Below, one piece after another: positions 47,769 through 58,897 of a stretch of 64,000 nt of DNA. The translations under genes and the position numbers were made by a program. Position 1 is the first letter of the stretch; every line of letters begins with the position of its first letter. The notes beneath the pieces were generated by a model. It had not been told where the DNA came from and made no database searches. It saw only the letters and a list, made by a program, of their open reading frames with translations. The stretch is from the NCBI GenBank assembly GCA_014871385.1, contig CM026426.1:35527918-35591917 (forward strand), written 5' to 3'. The stretch is from Ceratodon purpureus (taxonomy: Eukaryota; Streptophyta; Bryopsida; Pseudoditrichales; Ditrichaceae).

Positions 47769-47817
47769 TTCCATGTTTTATTTGCCCAAATTTTTGCCAT
47801 GCCCGTGCACTTTACGT

Positions 47818-47838
47818 GCTGGCACCAATGGTGCCAGC
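47818..47838. repeat. Perfect hairpin GCTGGCACC-3-GGTGCCAGC
   Basis: A 9-bp perfect inverted repeat with a 3-nt loop just inside the left end. It contains the GCCAGC motif that recurs through the element. Confidence 0.9.
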
Positions 47839-48503
47839 AGGTCGCCAAAAGCGAGCCAAATCGCGAATGGGGGGATCCGGCCAATAGTCGCGCAGGAAGG
47901 CTTCCCTCCCCCGCGCGTGTAGTCCTGCAGGTCGAGAACGGGGCCTCTTCGCGCACGGAATCCGAGCATTGCAGAAGGGTGTCAGCAGTGGTGGGCTTTA
48001 TGAATTCCTGCAAAACTGACTGAGTTTGGCCACCTACCAAAATCGAATTGCCGCTCCCCCTTTGAGATGCAACGTGCACAAGGTGTTGATGTCGAAATGC
48101 TGCCAACGGTCATTCCGAACCTCATGCGTTCCCCTGAGAGAGTTGTCGCCGTTGCGTTGTCAAGCAGGATGGAGCGGCGGAGGCCTCCAAAGGCTGGGCG
48201 AAGTTGTTCGATTTGGGTTGTGGGTGGTCACGCATTGTGCAATAGAGATTTAGGGTTTAGCTGTAGTGGTCTTCCAAACGCTGCCAGCGGTGTGCCATCC
48301 ACATAGGTTGGAGAGAGTACCTGAGTTGGGACTTGGGGTTTCGGGATGAGGTTTTAGGGTAGGTCGTACCTTGGTTGCAAAGCCGTGGACGCAGGATTTA
48401 GCCGTTCGTGATGGCGGAGGGTGTGTTGACAGCGTGCCGTTCTGGCGGTTGATGACAGCGACGAGAGCATTTGTAAGTTTTTGAGTTCACAGTCGAAAAT
48501 TTC

Positions 48504-49842
48504 ATGCATTCTAGTGGTATGGCTACACGGCCAAACTACCTCGTACAGAGTGTCATCCTGCATAACACTCAAGACTTGGAGGGCAACTGGATCTCCATGA
48601 GGGTGGATCATGATTCATGGGTTATGCTGCAACCAGCGTCGGATGGGCTTTGGGGTAGAGAGGCAAGGCGGCATGGTGGAGAAACTTTTTGGGGGGCCTT
48701 CAAAGCGTAGATCAGAGATTTCTCCTGGATCTCTACGGAGCATGGAGCATGCGACCTCGATAAGGTGCTTGTGCAGCATGCATATCAGCCAAGGCATCTG
48801 CGCTTGGATCCTGCGGAGGCAGCAACCAATTCGGGTATGATAAACTACCTGTACGCGTCGCTTTCGGAGGATTGGGTACATCCCGCATCTATCTTTGGTT
48901 CCATTCTTGTGCTCCATGTTGAGATTGGTGAGACAACACGGAATCGACAGAGCCACGCGGAGTTGCTGGACATAGGTACATTCTTCCTTGGTGGTCTGTA
49001 TTTGCCTCCAACAGGTGACACGCTGTACGGGAAGGTTGAAGCACTGCCGCTTCCAGGGTTCAACGATGTGGAGTGGCCTTTGCCAGACATGCACACATCT
49101 GAGGCGTTTAGAACAAAGCTCACTTTTGATTTTGCAAATGCTATGAAAGCAACAATTGGTAGCAGCTTCGTCCACCACCAATGGTTTATGCCAATCCATG
49201 TTATGGTTGATTTGTTTGCGGTAGCTGCTGAGAGCATTAGGCGGACACCTACACTGTTTGTTTTGAGTAGTCCATCCGAGGCTCTACTGAGCAGTCTAAT
49301 GAACCCAGGGTGGAACGAGAAGTTCCACATTGGCCAAGATGTCATCAAGTGCGTTGCCAACAGGACCAGCATTGTTTTCCGCTATCACGTGGGAAGACAA
49401 ACATTATACACCAGGTTCATGTATACAAGGTATAGGGGGGCTGCCAACAATCAGTGGGAAGCGTTGGATCACCTACCAGAGGAAGTGATGGTGGAAGTGT
49501 CTTGTATGTTTAGGGGGAACCTGCTGCCAACATTCGAAGTTGGCAAGGGTTGGCTAGTATCCCACGTGCGGCACGAAATTGCAATGGCACTTGGAGATGA
49601 CGTACCTGGGCAGTACAACCTGGTTTTGATAGAGGCCAACGGTGTTCGTGAGAAAAAGGTACGAGTCTAGCCGAATTCATCTAGTCGTTTACATGTGTTG
49701 GGAATTGGCTGTTCAGAGCTCCTTGCTGACAACAAACAAAAATGACAGGAGTTGTTGGATGCAGATCAACCAGCGCCATGAGAGACACCTTACAGCTGCG
49801 GATGTCACGGTTCCCAAAAGGATGAAGATTGTGGAGCCGTAG
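48504..49842 (+). CDS. Unknown ~400-aa transposon-borne protein
   Basis: Plus-strand frames. 48504-48710 (MHSSGMATRPNYLVQSVILH) is followed by the main frame 48765-49670 (LRLDPAEAATNSGMINYLYA, LEDIG-type core IGTFFLGGLYLPPTGDTLYG, DHLPEEVMVEVSCMFRGNLL, EIAMALGDDVPGQYNLVLIE) and a last exon, about 49748-49842, ending KRMKIVEP then TAG. The C-terminal part, with EVGKGWLVSHVRHEIAMAL, could be a ubiquitin-like fold (a short beta-grasp: LLPTFEV..GW.V..VR.EIA..L), an inference from pattern only. The open length of 301 codons on one strand supports real coding. No homologue is recalled. The first joint shows a frame change. Confidence 0.5.
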
Positions 49843-49849
49843 GAAAAGT

Positions 49850-51237
49850 GATTTCGAGGATGGGTAGATACAGTATGTGGGAAGTCATTAGGTTCTTCTC
49901 GAAGTCGTTAGTGAGTTCAAGTAGTGGTTTTGCTTACCATTCAGGACTTTCTGTGGGACGTCCTCTATTAACGTGTTATATAGAGGCAAATTTGAAGTAC
50001 CCTTGATCTTTGTGCTGCCAGCGGAAATAGAAAAGAAAAACAGTTGCGATTAAGAAATGAATCATAGGGTGCAAATGAAAAATAAAATAAAATAAAAGAA
50101 GTCTAAAGAATGCCCGGGGTTTCAAAGAGCCTGGGTCTGAATCGGAAAATTGCCTAGAACTTGTGGCGGCGACATTGACGGCGGAGCCCGCTGCCAGTGC
50201 AAAATAAGAAAAGAAAAACAATTGCATACAATAGAGCACATGACCCTTCAGAGGCACAAAATGGAGTTTGGCACTTGACAAATATAAACTGTAATTAGGA
50301 CGGAATGTAGAGTTTTTGCGAAAGGTCGTAGAGGTCGGCTCCTTTGTGAACCTAGTGCTCTGAACTGGCAGTGGCGAGTACAGTGCAGCCCTTGCTGCCA
50401 ACAACAAGGGAAAGAAAGGAAGGTTGGAAATCAAAAAAGGGCCACGGCTGATTCCAATAGAATAAGATAGAAAAAAAAAATCAGTCGTACAGAAGAGATG
50501 AAGTAGGTCGCACATGGAAAATAAAAACAATTGCAAAAATTAAAAGGAACCATGGTTGCGAATAATGAAAAAAGAAATAAAAAAGAACAAGAAAGCTTGG
50601 AAATAAAAAATGTCGGAATGGTGCACTCTAAGAAGGGAAATACAAAGGGAAGAACTACGATGACGGCCATGGATCTCAGACAGCGCGGGCTTGAAGAGAA
50701 CAACAGCTCGAAGGATAAAATGGTGGCTAAAGTGAAGCCCTTGCTATCGGTAGTCCACAATAAAGAAGAAATACAGTTGCGATTAAAAAAGAAGGGTTAC
50801 AAGAATGCCATTTCTTTCAAAGAGACATGGCAGTCCAGAGGCAAATTGTTTTCAAGTTCGGAAAAGTTTAATCAAAAAAGGCCCATAAAAGTCCGGACCT
50901 ATAGTCGCTGCCAGCAAACCCCTAACCCGGCCTATGGAACTATCCAAGGTGGGAATCTACTCCACAGCTGCATCTGTGGCAATTGCCTCAACAAGGCTCG
51001 ACAGTCCCTCCATGTTGGTGTCGTCCTCGTTCTTCTCAGCTGCACCTCGTCCTTGCGTGGTGGCGGATGAGCCCTTGTTCCCTTCTCCGGATAGGGCTGC
51101 TGGGGTCTCATGAGGAGAGCGTTGCGTGGGATCGAACGCCAGGGTGTCTGAGTCGGGGAGAGCATCCTCTGTAGTTGCTGCCAGCAAAAAAGAATTAGAA
51201 AATAAGAATTATTCGGATGTAACAACGAATTAGGCAA
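49850..51237. other. Spacer, A-rich on the plus strand
   Basis: Holds a 179-codon plus frame at 50531-51070 made of Lys/Asn from AAA-rich sequence, and its minus shadows. Codon use looks like low complexity, not a gene. GCTGCCAGC motifs lie at 50014, 50190, 50393 and 50910. 50932-51237 (minus) may be the last exon of the RING-like gene or its 3' region. Confidence 0.4.
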
Positions 51238-52990
51238 CTAGCAATGGGCAGATAGGTTTAGGGGCAACAAACCTTGGTCGCCCTTGGTCTTCTTCCACGG
51301 AAGCGCGGCCACAGAGGGGGCAGCGGGCCTCTTGCTGCCAGCACGTGGTGAAGCAGGCTCGGCCAAGAAGATCTCCTCCGTGAGACGTAACTCCTCCGCG
51401 GCCTTGGAGTCAAGGTCGAAGCCCCACTGCCCAAGCCATCCTCCAGTCATCCCCCGCTCGCATCGACGGCACCGGGCGTCTTGCGAGAAGACTGCCTCAA
51501 ACATACAATGGGGATGTGCCAAGCAGCCGCAGAACAAAGGTACGCAGCAGGTGTCAACGAAGTAACGCTCGCAGAAGGGGCATGGGTCGTTCAGGGCTAT
51601 TGGCAACACCTGGAACTCCAACGGATAACAAGCCAGCACCTTCTTCGGGCGCAAGAAAGCTGATGCCAACTCCAAGGCCGAGATCTCCGCTGTCAGCGCG
51701 GAGACCTCGGCGTGGCGTCTCTGCTCATCGGCTTCCATCTCCTCCAACTTCTTGTAGACCCTGTTGATGCGGGCCTGGGCCTCAAGGAGTGCCTTGCTTG
51801 CAAGCCCTAGCTTGTCTTGGCCTAAGCGGGCCGCGTGATCAATGCGCCTCTTCTCTTGGTCGTTGCCATCAGCCGTGGCCTTCTTGGAGGCCTCGCGGGC
51901 GGAGAAGATGTCGTCATAGAGCTTGGACTCCTCAGCCTCCTTGGCCTTGATATACTCCCGCTGGATTGCAAGGTCGACCTTCACGCGGTCCCGGCTCGCT
52001 TCCACCTTCAGAAGTGCCGCCTCCAAGGACTTCTTCTTGAGGCGCTGCTGCTCCAGGACCTGTTTCGGATCCGTTGCCACCAAGGGCTGCACCTTGATGG
52101 CAACGGCAGCGGGGGTCTTCACGGCCTTCTTCTCTGCCACGGCCTTGGCAGGAGGGGGCAGGGATCTAGGTCCCTTGACCTTCTTCGCCTCCGCGGCCGT
52201 GATCAGAGCCTTGGATGTGGCACCAACTGCCTTGGCTCCTCCGCTCAACTCCGGCCCCCCTCCCTTGCCCTTGCTGCCAGCACCTGCGATGTGGCCCGCA
52301 AGGAAGTCAATAATGGCTTCAATCTGCTCCCTCAAGGCCGGGGGTGTCAACTTCTGCGGATTACGCCCTGGCAGCTTCTCACGCCCCTTCACAATTGCCT
52401 CCGCCTTCTGGGCGAAGTTGACATCCACGCCCTTCTCAAAGTAGAGGTGGCAAGCCCGAAGAAAGGAGGTCCCGAATGCCCAGTTGTCGGGGTCACCTCC
52501 ATAAGTCCACTGGTACATCTTGCAGTATTTCCTCTGGGCCTTGATCCTCACAGTCAGCAACGTAGTGCTGCCCAGAAGATCGCTCTTGCCATCTATCAAT
52601 GAAGTCGGCCTTCTTGCAATGCTTGTCGCCGCTGAGGTCACCGAACTTGAGCCCCTTGTTGGAGAGCTGCAAGGTGCGGTGGAAGAAGTCCTCATCGTAA
52701 TCCGCGGCTTACCTACCGAGCAGAAATGGGGCGAGGTGGTGGAGCTGTCCATGAAGTGCAGGGGGTAAGCCGTCCAAGTCGAAGGCATCATCCCACGGCG
52801 TCTCAACATCGTTGCCATCCTCCTTGCTGTCAGCAACCTCGACGACCTCCATCTTCACGACGGCCTCCTTTCCCTTCCTACGGCTCAACATCCCTGGCGC
52901 TGGTAGTGCAAAAAAAACACGTCTTACGAAAGGGGGATCGCGCATGGCAGCTGAAAAGGGGAAGACCACTGACAAGACATTATTCATTCA
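51238..52990 (-). CDS. Coiled-coil protein with C-terminal RING-like zinc domain
   Basis: Minus strand. Start Met near 52945 (MRDPPFVRRVFFALPAPG), a frame ending near 52709, then a continuation through 52690-51238. Middle: GDPDNWAFGTSFLRACHLYF, an Ala/Lys/Pro linker, and a coiled coil of about 150 residues (LEQQRLKKKSLEAALLKVEA to RRHAEVSALTAEISALELAS). C-terminal: CPFCERYFVDTCCVPLFCGC, then HPHCMFEAVF and CRRCERG, a C-x2-C...C-x-H..C-x2-C pattern like a RING or related zinc finger. It ends with a Pro/Lys tail and a TAG. RING domains usually act as ubiquitin ligases, but here only the Cys/His spacing is seen. Coding is strongly supported by length; the 5' joint near 52700 is uncertain. Confidence 0.62.
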
Positions 52991-54690
52991 GTTTAGTTGA
53001 ATTTAGTTATGAAAACATGAAGCCTCACAACTGAAAGGACCTTCGCGGCCATGGCTGAACGACCTCACCCAACTGTGCCATGCCCCTCTACGCATTGTAC
53101 AACAACAAAGAGAAATTGCCAAAACAAAGTTGCAAAAACAAGCTGCTTACCTCTAAGCGAAAGCTCAGTCAAAGCTGGCTTCCATTGCTGAAGCTCTCTT
53201 CGCCGCGCTGTAGCTCTCCTCTGCGCGGCCTGCTCTTCTCTTCTCCTTCTGCTCCCCTCTGCAGCCCAAGCCCGCTCTCTACGCCTTCACTTCCCTCTTC
53301 CCCTTCAGCTTCCCTCTGCGCCGCGGCTGTCCTTCGGCGCCGAAGCTCCCCAACACCCTGCTGCTTCTCCCCGCTGCTTGCGCTGGCCTTCTTCACTGCT
53401 CCCTGAGGCGCCCTAGCTCCTCCCCGCCCCGCTGGTCGCACCTCCGCGCTGAGCTCCTTCCGTTGCAGTGCCAGAGCTCTGGCCGCAGCCTTCTCCCCCT
53501 GCTGCCCGCACAGCTGCTGCGGGCCCGCTGCTCGTCACAGCCACCCAGCTCCTCACTCCCCCAACTCCTTCCTCAGAACTCGACCCAGCTCCTCGTGGCT
53601 CCGCCAAACTCCGCACTCCTCAGCTCCCCTAAGCGCACCGCCCTGGCCCCTCTTCCTCAGAGGTCCTCCACGGGTCGCACCTCACAATACGGCTGCACGG
53701 ATGAGTCCTCCAAAGCTCCCTCTGCACCCACAAAATCCTCACGCCCCCCTCCGCCTAGTTCGAAATTGCGCTCCTCAACGGTAGGAATCAAGGGTATGGA
53801 GAAAGACGAAGGATCAAGAAGCCGAAGCACCGCCGTGTCAGTGCAAACCGGAGGCGCCTGCTGGAAGCAAGAGCGCGGCAGTAGAAGAGAGGAGTGAAGC
53901 TAACAGTCAACCCCATATCTTTTTTCGGGAAGAAGGCCCAAGACTGGTGTGAAGGAGACTCTTGCTGGAGTCAACCGCCTGCCACGTGGGCAGCGTCCTT
54001 CAAGGGGGGGTTGAGACTCTTAAGCAATGTTAATTAGGGGGGTCGTAAAGGAGGTGCTGGGAAGGTCACAGCAACCTTAATTGTCAATCATTGCCACGGC
54101 CTTATACATCATTTCCCCATTTGATTTTAATTGCAACAAATTGTCATAGAAATTAAAATAAAAATTTAAGGGTGAGTGACATGTATGATTACTAAGACAC
54201 ATTCATTGAATTCATCATTATGAAGAGTAATAATCCCTTGGATTGGTTTTTCTAGTGAAATAACCACAAAACAAGTTTAGGGGAGAAACATGGTCAAGTT
54301 TAATCCAAAAAAACATTGTTGCCAGCCACATTCTACATAGGTATAACATAATTACCAAGGCACATGGCGGTCAAGTCACACACCGCCATTGCTCGCGTCA
54401 TGACTGTCCTCATTGCTGTCAGCGACCTCACGGTCAGTGGACTCCCCTTCTTCTCCATGGGTGCCTCTTTAATAATTATCCAGATTAACTTAGCAATGGA
54501 TAAGCCATTTTAGGGAATTGCTCAAAAAAATCCCCATTTTTTGATAAATCTATTCGTAAATGGCTATTCTAGAATGAAACCAAAAAACATGTTCAAGAAA
54601 GAACCACTGTCTACTTCGATTAAAAAATTTAAAAAATATATAAAAACTTGCCACATTCTAGAATAGCCTTCCAATGAGTTTAGAACGCAT
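52991..54690. other. GC-rich then AT-rich spacer in the nested transposon
   Basis: 53080-53900 is Ser/Pro/Leu-rich in every frame (CTCC/GCTC-rich sequence), probably the promoter and leader side of the RING-like gene. 53900-54690 is AT-rich without a gene. GCTGCCAGC-like motifs lie at about 54324 and 54411. Confidence 0.45.
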
Positions 54691-54695
54691 TGTAC

Positions 54696-57600
54696 TCAAT
54701 TCACACAGGTCACAGGGCCGCTGCCAGCGTCATTGCTGTCCACGTTGTTGCCAGCATCGTCAGCGTCAGTGGAGTTGCGACCTTCCTCAGGATCCACATC
54801 GTTGCCATCCTCCCCGAGGTCATCTTCGTTGGCATATCCTCTTGCTTGATCATTGTTGGCTCCATCACCTCCGACGGTGTTATCACACACCCAAGCTTTG
54901 CCAACACGCTGTCGCCTTGACCGCCAATTCTCCAAAGCCCTGGCAGCATTTGATCGATGCCATTGTTCTTGCCTTCTACGCGTAGCCTCCAATCTTGCCT
55001 CATCATCCGGGGTATTGAGAACCCTGGTGCACTCTAATTTCTTCTTATACCGATGCTGTATATTTTGGTACCAATGCTGGGATTGTTGCAAAATAACACC
55101 GATGCGCTCTTTGCCACCACCGTGAGCTGTATGCGCTTGATTCGCTGCCTTCGCTTGATGATGGGATTTCTCCATACCCTCGCAACTCCATACGGCCAGA
55201 CTACCGTATTCCTCCACAAACCAACTGCCATGCCTGACAATTACATGCTGTCAACAACCACTCCAAGGTTAGTCCTGGATAGAGAATTGACGAAAGTGAG
55301 GTCAACCATCAACCCCTAATTCATCCCAAACTTCGTGTATATAACTCACCATGTAGTGCGACACATGCTCCTCTTCAAAGGCCTCCAAAAATGTTCTCCC
55401 CCACGTTTCTATCTTCCCTTTGAACTCGAGTCGTTGTTCTACTGTCAGCACCAAGCCGCTGAAATATGGTAGAACCTCTTCAAAGGCTTGCCACATAGCA
55501 GCCCTCGCCCTACGATGTGCACCGCCGCCACTATTGTTGCTCTCTGCTTGACATATGTCTTTCTAGGCCTTGTCGTTTCCAGACCATACGCTTGGTTTAA
55601 ATAGTCTGCTCGCAACAACCCCACTGAAAGATGGTTTCTGTGGCACATTCCCTGTGCTGCCACTCAGTTTCGGATCCTTTCTTATCTCCACGTTGCCACC
55701 GTGAGCCCCGATAGCTGACAAGGACTTCTCCATTTGCTCTATTGCTGTAGCCCTCAGTCTTTGATCTTGTATGTTCTAGACATAAATGATATGTTGATTC
55801 ACAATCTTCTCCACGAGGCGAACTAGAGCATGGAGTGTACAGATGTGCAAACTGTGCAACGGAATTGGCAAGATAGGCCTCCACCTTGTATGTGCATGCA
55901 TGTCACACGGTTCTGGCTCCACAGAGTTGGCAAACAGTCCCCCCACCTAGTTCGGTTTCCCACGTTTTCTGATGGCAGCACTTGCCTGGCTTGCTGTCCC
56001 TACGGTAGGCTTAGCCCTTTTTTGCTCGCAGTATATGCGGTTCATCGCACACGACGGCCCCGACTGAAGCCCGTACATACACTTGATCGTCTTCATGTCC
56101 GCAGCGAGATGCCACTCTACATGGAATTCTCCAACTTCAGGGACCGTGAGTTTCTCGCCACTCGACTGTGCTGCAATCACAGATGGAAATTTGGATTTCC
56201 CAAATATCCACGAGAGAACTTCGTAGGACTCTTTTTCCACTTGAAAGGTTGCCACTGGCCAGATTTCCTGCTCCGACTGGACTGAGAAAAATAGGGCATG
56301 GTTCCTCTGAATGTCTGGGTCGAGCGCCCTATTCATCAATGTGATGCTGACCCGTTCAAACTTCTTGCCATTGACAATCTCGGCCTCGTCCAATTTCATG
56401 ACAAATACCAGCAGTGCCCTTCTTAACTCTGTGGAAACATGGCAAGTGGATGTGTAAGTCACAGTTAATTGATAAATAACCCTGCTGACAGCAAACTCTG
56501 AAAATAACAGTCTGAGGTGATTACGTTACCTTCTTCCGTGATGCCGTAGAAGATCACCATGCTCCTTTGGACCACCTCAAGGTCTGTGAATAGGGAATTC
56601 TTCTAAGTCAAAACGACTTCCTTTACCATGTCCTCGGACTTCTTGTTCTTCTTCGAACTTGCTGGCAGCGTAAGTCGACCTTTAGCATGGTAGTATTCGC
56701 CAATATATTGTGGCAGGTTTGCATTTAACTCCTGCCGAAGCAGTTTCACGTGATAGGGGCTCGGCAAAATACTCCCGGAGACGCCTTTGTTCAGACCAGC
56801 AATGGGAGCCTTCACAGATTTGTAGTGAGCACCATATCCCCGATAGGAAACCCCTGCTTGGTCGCAAGCAGCAAGAATTTTGTCCGGTCCAATACTCTTA
56901 CCAATCGATTTGAGCACATTGTTTGCAATATCTGTCTGAATATGTGCCATTGCAGGCTGAGAAGCGAGCGCTACACCTTCATGCCGTGACAAAATTCGAG
57001 ATAGTGCTACTGTAGTCCTATTTTGGGACTCTTTATCCCCCCGAAGTCGAGAGTCCTCACGGTTCTCTCGGTTCCCCTAGACAACAAACTGCACCACATC
57101 TGGTTGCAGCACTGTCCGCACAAGCTTCACTCTTGCTTTTGATCCACCTGATCCACGTTTTAACTCGTGAATCCCTCTGAGAGCCCTCCTCCTATTTCGC
57201 CTCCCCATGGGGGTCTCCTTCTCGAAGCTGGCCCTCCATTGGCAGCGGTCAACGTCTTCTTGAAGACCCCGCACACGGCGCTCCAATTGCTCCACCCTTT
57301 GGGCATGGCAATCACGGATAGCCTGTAATTCAGCTTGCAAATCCCTACATGTCTTCTCTAACTCAAGGCAACGCATTCTCCCCAATTGGACATCTTCGGC
57401 TGCCCTTGAGTTGCTGGCCAGAGCTTCGCCTCTAAGCTGAAGCACTTCTTCGCTCAACTGTGCCAACTGGATCCACGTCTCCTCCTGTGTAGCACCATGT
57501 ACACAATGATCCAGCAGCCTGTGTGTATATCCGCGAAGACCCTGCTCTCCATGACATATGAATTCAAGGAACTCTTTTAGCGACTTCATTGGAGGTGGCT

Positions 57601-58440
57601 TCCCTGTCATTGGATCAGCAGGGTAAATGTCTCCATTGATCCACAAGTCAATGTTCGTGTCTCCACGCAACCTCCGTGTTGAAAACAAGCTCCTCATGCA
57701 CAGCTCCACTTGCGTAGAACCTCGTCTCATGACCGGGGCATAGCGTGTGTCCAGTGCAACTTGGGGAATGTACTGATCGCTTCGTGGACCCGATAGTCAT
57801 CAGTACATAGAAAAACAGGACATGGTTCCTCTGAATGTCTGGGTCGAGCGCCCTATTCATCAATGTGATGCTGACCCGTTCAAACTTCTTGCCATTGACA
57901 ATCTCGGCCTCGTCCAATTTCATGACAAATACCAGCAGGGCCCCTCTTAACTCTGTGGAAACTTCAGGTGGACATTCAGTACATTCCCCAAGTTGCACTG
58001 GACACACGCTATGCCCCGGTCATGAGACGAGGTTCTACGCAAGTGGAGCTGTGCATGAGGAGCTCGTTTCCGACACGGAGGTTGCGTGGAGACACGAACA
58101 TTGACTTGTGGATCAATGGAGACATTTAGAGGACCCGATAGTCACAAATACTCCAAACCTAATTCAATAGATCTGCGTGGCATCTACAAGCGCTGTCGAC
58201 CACGAAACCTACATTGCCTTATGCCGTTGTGGCAGCAAGGGCTAATGAAATCGAAATTCAAATTGCTCAAAAACCCACTAGCCCCTAAATACCCCACAAA
58301 GGTTTACTGAATTAGGTTAACTTACCTTCCCTTCAAGTACATCAGTTTTCATTTCTTCGTTGAAACCTTGGTCGCCGACTGAGAACGACCCCTCGCCGCC
58401 GTTGCTGCCAGCGGACGCTGCCAAGAAATGAATCGGAATC
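54696..58440 (-). CDS. Transposase-like gene of the nested element
   Basis: Minus strand, multi-exon. About 58330-58440: GSFSVGDQGFNEEMKTDVLE, donor gtaagt. 56603-57730 in one frame: CHGEQGLRGYTHRLLDHCVH, a coil (RCLELEKTCRDLQAELQAIR), a basic stretch, then SRHEGVALASQPAMAHIQTD and YHVKLLRQELNANLPQYIGE. 56510-56600: FTDLEVVQRSMVIFYGITEE. 55947-56438: LLVFVMKLDEAEIVNGKKFE, then EWHLAADMKTIKCMYGLQSG and MNRIYC. 55302-55560: AFEEVLPYFSGLVLTVEQRL and HVSHYMVSYIHEV. 54696-55217: WSCEGMEKSHHQAKAANQAH, TAHGGGKERIGVIL and an acidic tail ending TGA. The blocks ADMK....LG, then C..C, then HYM...H...... and S.EG.EK..H are shared by several eukaryotic transposases. Two TAG codons interrupt the 56603-57730 frame. 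Superfamily unknown. Confidence 0.6.
56286..56438 (-). repeat. Source copy of a 152-bp duplicated exon segment
   Basis: Encodes the start of the exon LRRALLVFVMKLDEAEIV and matches 57811-57962 in the same orientation with about five changes. The copy here is the functional-context one, because it continues into the rest of the exon. Confidence 0.92.
57624..57775. repeat. Left arm of 152-bp inverted repeat
   Basis: The reverse complement of 57977-58128 with about three mismatches. It overlaps the coding frame of the transposase-like gene. The loop (57776-57976) holds the duplicated exon piece. Confidence 0.95.
57811..57962 (-). repeat. Second copy of the 152-bp exon segment
   Basis: Lies inside the loop of the inverted repeat. 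It is out of gene order relative to the exon it copies. Confidence 0.92.
57977..58128. repeat. Right arm of 152-bp inverted repeat
   Basis: The partner of 57624-57775. GGACCCGATAGTCA occurs directly outside both arms in the same orientation (about 57786 and 58131), which suggests copying by template switching. Confidence 0.95.
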
Positions 58441-58863
58441 TCAATTTTGCTCCACCGATCAGGGGCGCCATCGCCACTCGGAATCTTTGGAGCAAATCAC
58501 ATACAATTCTGCGTCCCACAGTGCCAACAACGATTTGCTTGAAGCAGAACAAGGCTCTTCGTTTCATTGGTGCTGAACGGCGTAGAGCCGGTGGCGCCAT
58601 CGCGCCCAGACCGTTGTGGCAACAAGTCGAACAATCCGCGGATCGAGGCAACGGATCGAGGCAGTTCATTAATCGCCGAGCAATAAATTCCACTCCTTGG
58701 CGCTCAACAACCACCGTCCACGCCCTCTCGCCAACGAGGCAAAACCCCGCCACGCAACTCCCGTCCGTCTCCAAAAGGCCGCTCCGGGCAGCGTTTCAGA
58801 CCCCTGATGACAGCGATAGAGGGGTTTTTGGGCAGGCAGCCCACCTAATCCGGGCTATCTTAC

Positions 58864-58897
58864 AAGGCCCATAGGAGACCTGATTTTTCCCCTAATG
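58864..58897 (-). repeat. Right terminal inverted repeat
   Basis: The right end of the nested transposon, partner of 47735-47768. Confidence 0.85.

Larger units (their letters stand above)
47735..58897. mobile_element. 11.2-kb DNA transposon with inverted ends, inserted in the MULE
   Basis: The ends are inverted repeats: left 47735-47768 reads CATTAGG..., with GGTCTCCTATGGGCCTT inside; right 58864-58897 is its reverse complement with a few changes. On both sides the MULE frame stops and resumes (FRLP before, QREELPSQ after), which marks this as an insertion. It carries three gene-like units: 48504-49842 (+), 51238-52990 (-) and 54696-58440 (-, transposase-like). The short motif TTGCTGCCAGC recurs throughout. 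A target-site duplication could not be fixed; only CA is shared at the joint. The superfamily is not assigned. Confidence 0.8.

Noticed and set aside
50531-51070. 179-codon Lys/Asn-rich plus-strand frame
   Set aside because: It arises from AAA/GAA-rich sequence in all frames; no domain and no splice context.
51284-52602. Long plus-strand open frames (for example 255 and 173 codons)
   Set aside because: They are shadows of the minus-strand coiled-coil/RING-like gene. Their Leu/Ser/Arg-rich composition mirrors its codons.
53080-53897. Ser/Pro-rich frames of 108 and 144 codons
   Set aside because: GC-rich low-complexity sequence is open on both strands with no conserved motif.
47735-58897. CACTA identity for the nested element
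   Set aside because: The ends do not begin CACTA/CACTG and the transposase blocks do not match TNP2 as those at 23.3-26.4 kb do.
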